Assembly: GCA_964437825.1 (NCBI GenBank)
Contig: CAYTIH010000042.1
Location: 1-21,541, forward strand
Direction: 5' to 3'
Origin: JBJFCE01 sp964437825
GTDB taxonomy: Bacteria; Bacillota; Clostridia; Lachnospirales; Lachnospiraceae
Length of the DNA stretch: 21,541 bases
This document shows positions 6,970 through 13,485 of the stretch, piece after piece. Made by a program: the position numbers and the translations under genes. Position 1 is the stretch's first letter. The number at the start of each line of letters is the position of its first letter. The notes below the pieces were generated by a model, which did not search any database, was not told the DNA's origin, and was given only the letters and a program-made list of their open reading frames with translations.

Positions 6970-7072
6970 TTATGCCGTATCGTTATTAGCCGTTACACCA
7001 TAAGGTGCTCCGCAGTTAGGGCATACGGCCGTCCTGCCAGCCACCCGGCCCCTAATGTCTGTTACAAAACAT
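6970..7072 (-). pseudogene. Decayed zinc-ribbon N-terminus, remnant of a paralogue
   Basis: An ATG (7070-7072) with a strong GGGGGGAG ribosome site opens MFCN, exactly as in the intact zinc-ribbon gene upstream, but the frame hits TAG two codons later. In the next frame the sequence continues GRVAGRTAVCPNCGAPYG and ends at TAA (6970-6972). Joining the frames restores a MFCN...CPNCG zinc ribbon in which the second CxxC survives and the Cys of the first is lost. The gene therefore carries an indel plus local scrambling. It lies 30 bp after the stop of the zinc-ribbon protein and before the membrane protein that matches the membrane half of that family. The most economical reading is a tandem duplicate that lost its ribbon while its membrane half acquired its own start. 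Confidence 0.6.
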
Positions 7073-7102
7073 ATTTCTTCTCCCCCCTGGGATCCTCCGC
7101 AA

Positions 7103-7837
7103 TCAGTCCTTCTTTACCTTGATCCAGATAAAAGGCGCTGCTACAGCGGCAACTGTTGCCAGAAGATAGAAATAAAATCCAACTCCATAATTGATTCCGG
7201 TAAAAAAGCCTGCAAGTGTTTTAAATACGCCGCAAAATGTCCATACGCTTACAAACAAAAGCAGATTAATTACTGACAGCAGAAATGCCAGTACCTCCAT
7301 ACGCAATATGTAAAGTACCATCATTGCTACGGAAACAACCAGTATCAGCCAGCCGATCTTAAAACCGGCCTCCCTCATATCCTTCGAAATCAAGCTGATA
7401 CTTTCTCCGGACGCCGACAAAAGAGGCAAAAATACACAGATAAAGGCTACCAAAGCACTAATGACACCAATCAGATCAATCGTTGTAATCTTACTGATCA
7501 AATTCTTAACGGAAAACAGCCCTTTAAAAGGAAACGTCTCACCCGGATGCTTTGCCGTAATAAATGCAAGCGGATTGCTATTTTGAACAGGCGCTCCGTA
7601 CCCCGGCCGGGCATTATACATCGGCTGACCCTGCTGCATCGGCTGGCCGTTAAACGCCGGCTGGCCCTGCTGCATCGGCTGGCCGTTAAACGCCGGCTGA
7701 CCCTGCTGCGCAGGCTGGTTATTTAATACCGTTTGATTCTGCTGCGCGGACTTGCTCGAAGAAGTAATGGATACTCCGCAATTAGGGCAGATCTCCGCAT
7801 TCTCAGGAAGCTGTGTTCCACATTGATTACAAAACAT
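7103..7837 (-). CDS. Zinc-ribbon membrane protein with Gln/Pro-rich repeat linker
   Basis: A 244-residue protein. An N-terminal zinc ribbon has C3, C6, C17 and C20 (MFCNQCG...CPNCG). It is followed by a low-complexity Gln/Asn/Pro/Gly linker (about 28-85) built from a 12-residue unit QQGQPAFNGQPM, then four or so transmembrane segments from about residue 120 to the basic end KVKKD. No signal peptide precedes the ribbon, so it should face the cytoplasm. The start ATG has AGAGG seven bases upstream. It is the first gene after a near-consensus promoter and is followed by a ruined copy of its ribbon and a paralogue of its membrane half. Proteins of this layout are common in Clostridia with no established function. 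Confidence 0.85.
   Translation of the reverse strand: MFCNQCGTQLPENAEICPNCGVSITSSSKSAQQNQTVLNNQPAQQGQPAFNGQPMQQGQPAFNGQPMQQGQPMYNARPGYGAPVQNSNPLAFITAKHPGETFPFKGLFSVKNLISKITTIDLIGVISALVAFICVFLPLLSASGESISLISKDMREAGFKIGWLILVVSVAMMVLYILRMEVLAFLLSVINLLLFVSVWTFCGVFKTLAGFFTGINYGVGFYFYLLATVAAVAAPFIWIKVKKD
7629..7718. repeat. 36-bp in-frame tandem repeat within the zinc-ribbon gene
   Basis: Two full 36-bp units (7629-7664 and 7665-7700) are almost identical and a partial third follows (7701-7718). They encode QQGQPAFNGQPM units in the linker. The near identity implies recent expansion or homogenisation, and the unit length keeps the frame. Confidence 0.85.
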
Positions 7838-7865
7838 AACTATTCCTCTCTTTCTTACATGGATT

Positions 7866-7885
7866 TAGGTATCAAAAAATACCTA
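7866..7885. promoter_or_regulatory. Inverted repeat in the zinc-ribbon gene leader
   Basis: TAGGTAT and ATACCTA form a 7-bp inverted repeat around a six-base A/T centre, about 30 bp upstream of the zinc-ribbon start codon and 45 bp after its -10 box. It could be an operator or a weak leader hairpin. Confidence 0.35.
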
Positions 7886-7929
7886 TTTATAAAATGTCTA
7901 TTAATTCTTTCTAAAAAATACTATCATAA

Positions 7930-7959
7930 ATTATACATAACTGCAATTGGAAATGACAA
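7930..7959 (-). promoter_or_regulatory. Strong promoter of the zinc-ribbon/membrane-protein operon
   Basis: TTGTCA (7954-7959, five of six) and a perfect TATAAT (7930-7935) are separated by 18 bp on the minus strand. The leader is about 85 nt. The whole 7838-8132 interval (295 bp) is A/T-rich and divergent. Facing the lipoprotein, the best plus-strand candidate is TTGAAT followed 17 bp later by TAGATT, near 7995-8025, which is weak. Confidence 0.72.
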
Positions 7960-8132
7960 AATATAGTAATTTTGGTCATTTTTCATACAAAACATTGAAT
8001 TTATCTGTCCGATATGATAGATTTTATAAGTAACATTTTAGGAACCAAAAGCGGAAATATCCAGATAAATACAAATAAGGAAATTTATGGAAAATTTTCG
8101 TAAAGCTTATGCTATGAACAGGAGATCTAAGT

Positions 8133-8717
8133 ATGAATTTATATTCTATGGATACCGGAAAATCCATTTTCAAATCAAAAACGCTATCCCTCATGCTCTG
8201 TCTGATTTTCTTGGCATCTCTAACCGCCGGCTGCGGAAAAAAGGACGAAGCTCTGGAAACCTTTCAATCCGATATCGCTGACTTTACCTCAGCCATTCGG
8301 GAATTGGACACAGACATCAATAGCATTAACCCTTCCTCAGACGACGCCGTAAGCGAACTTCTATCCTATTATGATTCTATGTCGGAAGAATTTGCAAAGT
8401 TAGCTTCCATTGAAGTTCCGGAGGACTACAGTACGATTGCCCGCTTATCGGAGAAAGCAAACGAATATATGACAAAGGCCGTTTCCTATTATCATGCAGC
8501 CTTTGGAAACGAGCCGTTAGATCAGGACATTTTGAACACGGCCTCCACTTATTACGCGAAGTCCTTTGAGTTTATAGGTTATATCGGTCAGGTACTCATG
8601 GGCGCCGAAATCACTTTTCAATCCGATTTGGAAGATTCCGGTGCAAACGATACCGGCGCTGACGCCCCGGCCGGCGAAGGTCAGGACAGTTCCCCTGATT
8701 TTGAAATTCAGGAATAA
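8133..8717 (+). CDS. Putative lipoprotein of unknown function
   Basis: A 194-residue protein with a type II signal peptide: a basic start, a hydrophobic stretch (about 17-30) and the lipobox LTAGC, which puts the lipidated Cys at position 34. The mature part is acidic and probably helical (about 38-175), with patterns such as LSYYDSMSEEFAKLASIEVP. It ends in a low-complexity acidic tail (GANDTGADAPAGEGQDSSPD). The start ATG has AGGAG eight bases upstream. It is the only plus-strand gene in the window, divergent from the zinc-ribbon operon and convergent with the hydrogenase-like sensor. A cell-surface role is inferred from the lipobox; I do not recognise a named family. Confidence 0.85.
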   Translation: MNLYSMDTGKSIFKSKTLSLMLCLIFLASLTAGCGKKDEALETFQSDIADFTSAIRELDTDINSINPSSDDAVSELLSYYDSMSEEFAKLASIEVPEDYSTIARLSEKANEYMTKAVSYYHAAFGNEPLDQDILNTASTYYAKSFEFIGYIGQVLMGAEITFQSDLEDSGANDTGADAPAGEGQDSSPDFEIQE

Positions 8718-8723
8718 TTCGCA

Positions 8724-8764
8724 AAAATATACCCGCAGGATAAAAAATCCTGCGGGTATATTTT
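8724..8764. terminator. Bidirectional terminator between convergent genes
   Basis: A perfect 18-bp stem (arms 8724-8741 and 8747-8764) with GC-rich core ACCCGCAGGAT and a loop of five A residues. T-rich outer arms provide a U-tract on either strand. It lies 6 bp after the lipoprotein stop codon and 63 bp after the hydrogenase-like gene ends, and can serve both. Confidence 0.9.
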
Positions 8765-8827
8765 ATGCTTTCATTTTATAAATCAGTACAAGGGATACCA
8801 TATCTCTTGTGCCGTTTCCAAAACAAA

Positions 8828-10744
8828 TTATAATTCCTCAACCGCTCTTTTCAGTTCGTCTGCCATTCCCTGAACCGTTGTGGTCTGTGCCGAAATCTCC
8901 TCTGTATTGGCCGCAATCGTAGCAACTCGCTCGTTCATTGCATCCATATGACCAATTAGGCTCTTGATTGCATTGACGCTCGCATTAATCTTCGGAATTG
9001 TCTCATCCGACTGCTTTGTATTTGCAACGATCAGCTCATTGGTAGAATCAGACAGATTCCTGATTTCATCCGCAACTACCGCAAAGCCCCTGCCCTGTTC
9101 GCCTGCTCTGGCTGCTTCAATGGAAGCATTCAGTGACAACAGATTGGTCTGTCCCGCAATCGCGGAAATATCGCTATTAGTCGTCTTATAAATCTCAATC
9201 AGATTGGAAATCTCAGTCATGGATTCATTCAGCTTATAGCATTCCGTTGTGATATTCGAAATACCATGCGCCATATCGGTAGCCTCGCTTGCAGAAGCCT
9301 CATTTGCTTTATTGAGTTCTATTACGGCTTCTCTTAATTTTTCAAACTGATCCACAACTTCTTCCAGCTGCCGGTTATGAATTTCCTGTGCCTGCTGTTC
9401 TTCTTCACGAAGCTTAGACAGCGTTGCCTTTTCTTCCTCTACAACATCCTTCACATAATGGATACAATTGTCCTTGGTGTTGACTCCGTTGTGAATTGCT
9501 CTTGCCATATCCAGACAGGAATTGTAACCGCATGCTCCGCAGTTAATATTCCGGCTGCTTTCGTCATATTTATACATACTTTCATAGATCTGATTCAGTT
9601 CCCGCGCATCAGGTTCTGAAATCACAATTCTATGATCCGTATATTTACGTATGAAATCATTGACATCCAACGCTTTAAATGCTTCCATCAGGTTTGCAAG
9701 GCGCTCAGCCGGTGTTGCCTCCGAGGTCCAAGGGCTTTTATTTTTTCTGCCGAAAAGTCCGGCTCTGTGAAGATCCTTTTTATTCATATTACGCATCTTG
9801 CTTAATGTAAGGATCACATCGTCCGTATTGCGTTCCGGCTGTGTAGCCGTTCCGTAGATACAGCCTCTGCCGCAATTTAAAATATCAACCATGAACGGCA
9901 GTTCTTTTCCGTTGTGAATTCTATGCAAATAATCACGCAGGAAATGATAAGCCTCCTGTTCGCCTTCTACCTGCCGTACCACCTGTTCCTTTCCGAGGAA
10001 ATGCTCCACATTTTCCCGTAACCCGCCCGGCATCGGATACAGGGAGCCCAATCCGTATTCCAGCTCGTCCATGTATTCCGGAGAGCGTTCGAACTTTCCG
10101 TCAATACATTTCATCAGCTTCTGAAAGGTTACGTTGTATTTTACATAACCGCCGCAGTTCTCATCCATGATTTCCATTTTCTTTGCAATACACGGACTGA
10201 TAAATGCAAGCTCATCCTGAATACCAAGGTATTTTCTGACATAAACAGCCATACACATCATAGGGCTGTGAATCGGTACCAGTCTGGGAATCAATTCCGG
10301 TATATATTTCTCTATGTATGTTACAACCGCAGGACACGGCTGGGAAATTCCTCCCAGAAACTGATGCTCCGTAATATACTTCAAATATCCCCATGTCGTA
10401 ATGTCCGCGCCGAAAGATACACTGTAAATATGATTTACACCGGCCTGTTTCAAATAGCCAAGAACCTTTTTATATTCCTTCGGATAATTTGCCAAAAAAG
10501 CAGGCGCCACAATAACAGAAACCTTTTTGCCCGATCTCAGCGCCTCAAAAAAGCTATCCGTATCATCCCAATAATCTCTTGCTCCATGGGTACATGCGTC
10601 AAAGCAGGCGCCGCAGGAAATACAGTTCTCAGGATCAACAGTTACTTTACCAGCCGTAGTTGCAACATTTGATAAAAGAACCGGACACTCCCGAACACAC
10701 TTATTACACCCAGTACATTTGTCATTTGTATATACATGTCCCAT
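8828..10744 (-). CDS. [FeFe]-hydrogenase-like sensor fused to a methyl-accepting chemotaxis signalling domain
   Basis: A soluble 638-residue multidomain protein. Residues 1-60 hold two ferredoxin-type [4Fe-4S] sites (C10, C13, C16, C20 and C41, C44, C47, C51). About 75-310 is an [FeFe]-hydrogenase large-subunit domain with the H-cluster ligands C137 (PCP), C185 (SPCIAKK), C291 and C295 (CGRGC). The surrounding residues differ from the catalytic consensus, as in sensory groups. About 400-428 is a further Fe-S domain (C402, C405, C410, C427; C-x2-C-x4-C-x16-C). A coiled coil follows (440-515), then a chemoreceptor tip (about 525-565, QTNLLSLNASIEAARAGEQG). There is no transmembrane segment or signal peptide. 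The likely role is H2 or redox sensing passed to a CheA/CheW-type or other partner. The start ATG has GAGGT seven bases upstream. It lies downstream of the GGGtGRT gene. Confidence 0.9.
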   Translation of the reverse strand: MGHVYTNDKCTGCNKCVRECPVLLSNVATTAGKVTVDPENCISCGACFDACTHGARDYWDDTDSFFEALRSGKKVSVIVAPAFLANYPKEYKKVLGYLKQAGVNHIYSVSFGADITTWGYLKYITEHQFLGGISQPCPAVVTYIEKYIPELIPRLVPIHSPMMCMAVYVRKYLGIQDELAFISPCIAKKMEIMDENCGGYVKYNVTFQKLMKCIDGKFERSPEYMDELEYGLGSLYPMPGGLRENVEHFLGKEQVVRQVEGEQEAYHFLRDYLHRIHNGKELPFMVDILNCGRGCIYGTATQPERNTDDVILTLSKMRNMNKKDLHRAGLFGRKNKSPWTSEATPAERLANLMEAFKALDVNDFIRKYTDHRIVISEPDARELNQIYESMYKYDESSRNINCGACGYNSCLDMARAIHNGVNTKDNCIHYVKDVVEEEKATLSKLREEEQQAQEIHNRQLEEVVDQFEKLREAVIELNKANEASASEATDMAHGISNITTECYKLNESMTEISNLIEIYKTTNSDISAIAGQTNLLSLNASIEAARAGEQGRGFAVVADEIRNLSDSTNELIVANTKQSDETIPKINASVNAIKSLIGHMDAMNERVATIAANTEEISAQTTTVQGMADELKRAVEEL

Positions 10745-10782
10745 AATGAATACCTCATTTCTAAAGCTTCAAAATTTCTAAC

Positions 10783-10811
10783 ACCATAACAAACGATTAC
10801 AAAACAATCAA
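10783..10811 (-). promoter_or_regulatory. Candidate promoter of the hydrogenase-like sensor
   Basis: TTGATT (10806-10811) and TATGGT (10783-10788) are separated by 17 bp, and a TG dinucleotide one base before the -10 gives an extended -10. It lies about 40 bp upstream of the start codon. No strong terminator is seen after the GGGtGRT gene, so read-through from that operon is also possible. Confidence 0.5.
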
Positions 10812-10869
10812 AAACGAATTACCCATGCGCTCACATATCGAGAATCCTTTTTTATTTTGTCAATCATAT

Positions 10870-11880
10870 TTAAAACTTTCCAGCCTTAGCAGCTTCCTCA
10901 ACGGAAACGGCAACTGCAACTGTCGCACCGACCATCGGATTATTGCCCATACCAATGAGACCCATCATTTCAACATGAGCCGGAACGGAAGAAGAGCCTG
11001 CGAACTGTGCATCGGAATGCATACGTCCAAGGGTATCCGTGAAACCATATGATGCAGGACCTGCAGCCATATTATCCGGATGAAGGGTACGGCCCGTACC
11101 TCCGCCGGAAGCTACGGAGAAGTATTTCTTTCCTGCTTCAATTCTTTCCTTCTTGTATGTACCTGCTACCGGATGCTGGAATCTGGTCGGGTTTGTGGAG
11201 TTACCGGTAATGGAAACCTCTACATTTTCCTTCCACATGATAGCGACGCCCTCCGGAACGGAATTTGCCCCATAACAGTTAACCTTGGAACGAAGGCCAT
11301 CGGAATATGCAATTCTTTCGATTTCCTTTACTTCATTTGTATAAGGATCATACTCTGTTTCAACAAAGGTAAAGCCGTTGATTCTGGAAATGATCTTTGC
11401 AGCGTCCTTTCCAAGTCCGTTTAAGATAACACGAAGCGGTTTCTGGCGAACCTTATTTGCTTTTTCTGCGATACCGATTGCACCTTCTGCAGCTGCGAAG
11501 GACTCATGTCCTGCCAGGAAACAGAAGCAGTCAGTATCCTCTTCGAGCAGCATTTTGCCAAGATTGCCATGTCCGATTCCTACCTTACGAGTGTCAGCTA
11601 CAGAGCCGGGAATACAGAATGCCTGAAGTCCTTCACCGATTGCAGCCGCTGCATCAGCAGCTTTTCTGCAGTCCTTCTTGATTGCGATTGCTGCGCCGAC
11701 AGTGTATGCCCAGCATGCATTTTCGAAACAGATCGGCTGAATTTTCTTTACCTGCTCATATACATCAAGACCAGCATCTTTCGTAATTTTCTCGGCTTCT
11801 TCAATAGAAGAAATACCATAACTATTTAAAACGGAATTGATCTTGTCAATTCTTCTTTCATATGATTCGAATAATGCCAT
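10870..11880 (-). CDS. GGGtGRT protein (uncharacterised conserved family)
   Basis: A 336-residue cytoplasmic protein matching the family named for its glycine-rich motif, here SGGGTGRT (residues 258-265), followed by LHPDNMAAGPASYG. It has a helical start (SYERRIDKINSVLNSYGISS), several Ala/Gly-rich segments, conserved-looking Cys residues (FENACWAY, CFCFLAGHESF, VNCYGANSVPEG) and no membrane segment. The start ATG has AGGAGG eight bases upstream. It follows the NifU-like gene by 19 bp, the pairing typical of this family, so the two products probably act together. The function is not established. The glycine loop could bind a phosphate-containing ligand and the Cys residues metal or Fe-S, but both ideas are inference. 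The family recognition is from memory of the motif and its neighbour. Confidence 0.85.
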   Translation of the reverse strand: MALFESYERRIDKINSVLNSYGISSIEEAEKITKDAGLDVYEQVKKIQPICFENACWAYTVGAAIAIKKDCRKAADAAAAIGEGLQAFCIPGSVADTRKVGIGHGNLGKMLLEEDTDCFCFLAGHESFAAAEGAIGIAEKANKVRQKPLRVILNGLGKDAAKIISRINGFTFVETEYDPYTNEVKEIERIAYSDGLRSKVNCYGANSVPEGVAIMWKENVEVSITGNSTNPTRFQHPVAGTYKKERIEAGKKYFSVASGGGTGRTLHPDNMAAGPASYGFTDTLGRMHSDAQFAGSSSVPAHVEMMGLIGMGNNPMVGATVAVAVSVEEAAKAGKF

Positions 11881-11899
11881 CGATTTGTCCTCCTCCTAT

Positions 11900-12592
11900 T
11901 TATTCTTTACGCGGGTCAATGATTTTCACTGCATCATCTACACGGCCATACTGTCCGCATGCTTTTTCATAAGCAGTATTAGGATCATCACCCTTTTTAA
12001 TGAAGTCAGTCATTTTTCCAAGACTTACGAATTTGTAACCGATAATCTGATCATCTTTATCCAGAGCAATTCCGGTTACATATCCTTCTGCCATTTCCAG
12101 ATAACGAGGACCTTTCTTTAAGGTACCGTACATAGTACCCACCTGGCTTCTGAGACCTTTTCCAAGATCTTCAAGTCCTGCGCCAATTGCAAGCCCTTCC
12201 TCAGAAAATGCGCTCTGAGTACGTCCATAAACGATCTGAAGGAACAATTCTCTCATAGCGGTATTAATTGCATCGCATACAAGGTCTGTATTTAATGCTT
12301 CCATAACGGTTAATCCCGGAAGAATTTCGGCAGCCATAGCTGCGGAATGAGTCATACCCGAGCATCCGATCGTCTCAATCAGCGCTTCCTGGATAATACC
12401 CTCCTTTACGTTCAGGGTCAGCTTGCAGGCGCCCTGCTGAGGAGCACACCAGCCAACACCATGTGATAAACCGGAAATGTCTTCCACTTTTTTTGCCTGA
12501 ACCCATTTAGCTTCTTCTGGGATAGGAGCACAGCCATGATGAACACCCTGTGCTACTGTACACATTTCTTCAACTTCCTTTGAATAAATCAT
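11900..12592 (-). CDS. NifU/IscU-like iron-sulfur cluster scaffold protein
   Basis: A 230-residue protein whose middle matches the U-type Fe-S scaffold fold: C49 and C56 in GWCAPQQGACKLTL, then C77 in TIGCSGMTHSAAMAAEILPG, then MEAL. The third canonical scaffold Cys, expected after the helix near residue 127, appears as Ser (RTQSAFSEEGL). C11, C21 and C106 are extra. N- and C-terminal extensions of about 40 and 70 residues are not part of standard IscU (about 130 residues). The start ATG has AAGGAG seven bases upstream. It leads a two-gene operon with the GGGtGRT gene. No cysteine desulfurase is nearby, so this is probably a dedicated scaffold or carrier and not the housekeeping Suf/Isc one. 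The general family is fairly sure, the exact role is not. Confidence 0.82.
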   Translation of the reverse strand: MIYSKEVEEMCTVAQGVHHGCAPIPEEAKWVQAKKVEDISGLSHGVGWCAPQQGACKLTLNVKEGIIQEALIETIGCSGMTHSAAMAAEILPGLTVMEALNTDLVCDAINTAMRELFLQIVYGRTQSAFSEEGLAIGAGLEDLGKGLRSQVGTMYGTLKKGPRYLEMAEGYVTGIALDKDDQIIGYKFVSLGKMTDFIKKGDDPNTAYEKACGQYGRVDDAVKIIDPRKE

Positions 12593-12780
12593 GTGAAATC
12601 TCCTTTCGATTTATGTAATTATACTTGGTAACAGATACTTTTCACATCTGCACAAACCGCTATTATTATCTTCTCATAAAATAGTGAAAAAATCCAGTAT
12701 TTTTTCATGTTTCGCCGTATTTCTGCATTATCAAGTTTATCCGTATTTCTTTCTGCAGATGCAATCCACGAATTCAGCCT
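12593..12780. promoter_or_regulatory. Intergenic region upstream of the NifU-like/GGGtGRT operon
   Basis: A perfect minus-strand TATAAT (12618-12623) lies 26 bp before the NifU-like start codon, but no good -35 is seen 16-18 bp above it. An A/T-rich 9-bp hairpin (TGAAAAAAT / ATTTTTTCA, 12685-12707) lies midway. It could be a weak end for the upstream gene or an operator. The short motif GCAGAAATACGG and a close variant occur upstream of it. Promoter placement is tentative. Confidence 0.35.
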
Positions 12781-13455
12781 TCATTCATGCTTCGGTACAA
12801 TCTCGGACAAATCCTTAAAAATATGTCCCTCGGGAATAACGCCTCTGACTCTGGAAAGCGGATAAATATTGGTGTTCCTGCCGATAACCGTCCCGGGGTT
12901 TAGAACGGAGTTGCAGCCAACCTCTACATAATCGCCCAGCATGGCGCCGAATTTTTTAAGTCCGGTCTCAATCTGTTCCCGTTTTCCCTGATCCTTAACC
13001 ACGACCGGAGTCTTGTCACTTTTCACGTTGGAGGTAATGGAACCCGCACCCATATGTGCCTTATAGCCTAAAATGCTGTCGCCGACATAATTATAGTGGG
13101 GCACCTGAACCTTATTAAATAGAATCACATTTTTCAGCTCCGTAGAGTTACCTACCACAGCTTCCTTTCCCACAATGGCGCTTCCTCTGATAAATGCACA
13201 CTGCCTGACCTCGGCCCGTTCATCAATAATACACGGAGCGCCAAGATAGGCGCTGTCAAATACCTTTGCAGACTTTGCAACCCAGACATGCTCCGCACGT
13301 TCTTCATAAAGCTCTTTGGGAAGTGTGCTGCCAAGCCGGATCACAAATTCCTTTATATCCGCAAGTATCTCCCATGGATATGTCTTTCCCTGAAAAATTT
13401 CGGATGCGATTGTTTCGCTTAAGTCATACAGATGTTCAATTTTTGCAGATTCCAT
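12781..13455 (-). CDS. Solo GlmU-like left-handed beta-helix acyltransferase-type protein
   Basis: A 224-residue protein with a short helical N-terminus and hexapeptide repeats (about 55-205), resembling the C-terminal acetyltransferase half of GlmU without the uridylyltransferase half. The segment VPHYNYVGDSILGYKAHMGAGSITSN lines up with the GlmU acetyltransferase site, and H120 occupies the position of its catalytic His. A second arm (GAMLGDYVEVGCNSVLNPGTVIG) completes the helix. The start ATG has only a distant AAGGG. It lies 30 bp after topB, so it is probably the last gene of that run. It may acetylate a sugar nucleotide or serve as a non-catalytic partner; the substrate is unknown. Confidence 0.8.
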   Translation of the reverse strand: MESAKIEHLYDLSETIASEIFQGKTYPWEILADIKEFVIRLGSTLPKELYEERAEHVWVAKSAKVFDSAYLGAPCIIDERAEVRQCAFIRGSAIVGKEAVVGNSTELKNVILFNKVQVPHYNYVGDSILGYKAHMGAGSITSNVKSDKTPVVVKDQGKREQIETGLKKFGAMLGDYVEVGCNSVLNPGTVIGRNTNIYPLSRVRGVIPEGHIFKDLSEIVPKHE

Positions 13456-13485
13456 TTTGATATCATGCCCTTTCTGTTTTTTCTT

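Noticed and set aside
7629..7718. 36-bp repeats as a CRISPR array
   Set aside because: The units are directly adjacent with no spacers, lie in frame within a coding region and encode a Gln/Pro-rich linker.
12685..12707. A/T-rich hairpin as a rho-independent terminator
   Set aside because: The stem has no GC core and no clean U-tract follows, so termination would be weak at best.
13152..13460. Other-frame open stretches opposite or inside the hexapeptide and topB genes
   Set aside because: They overlap well-supported genes, lack ribosome sites and show no domain features.
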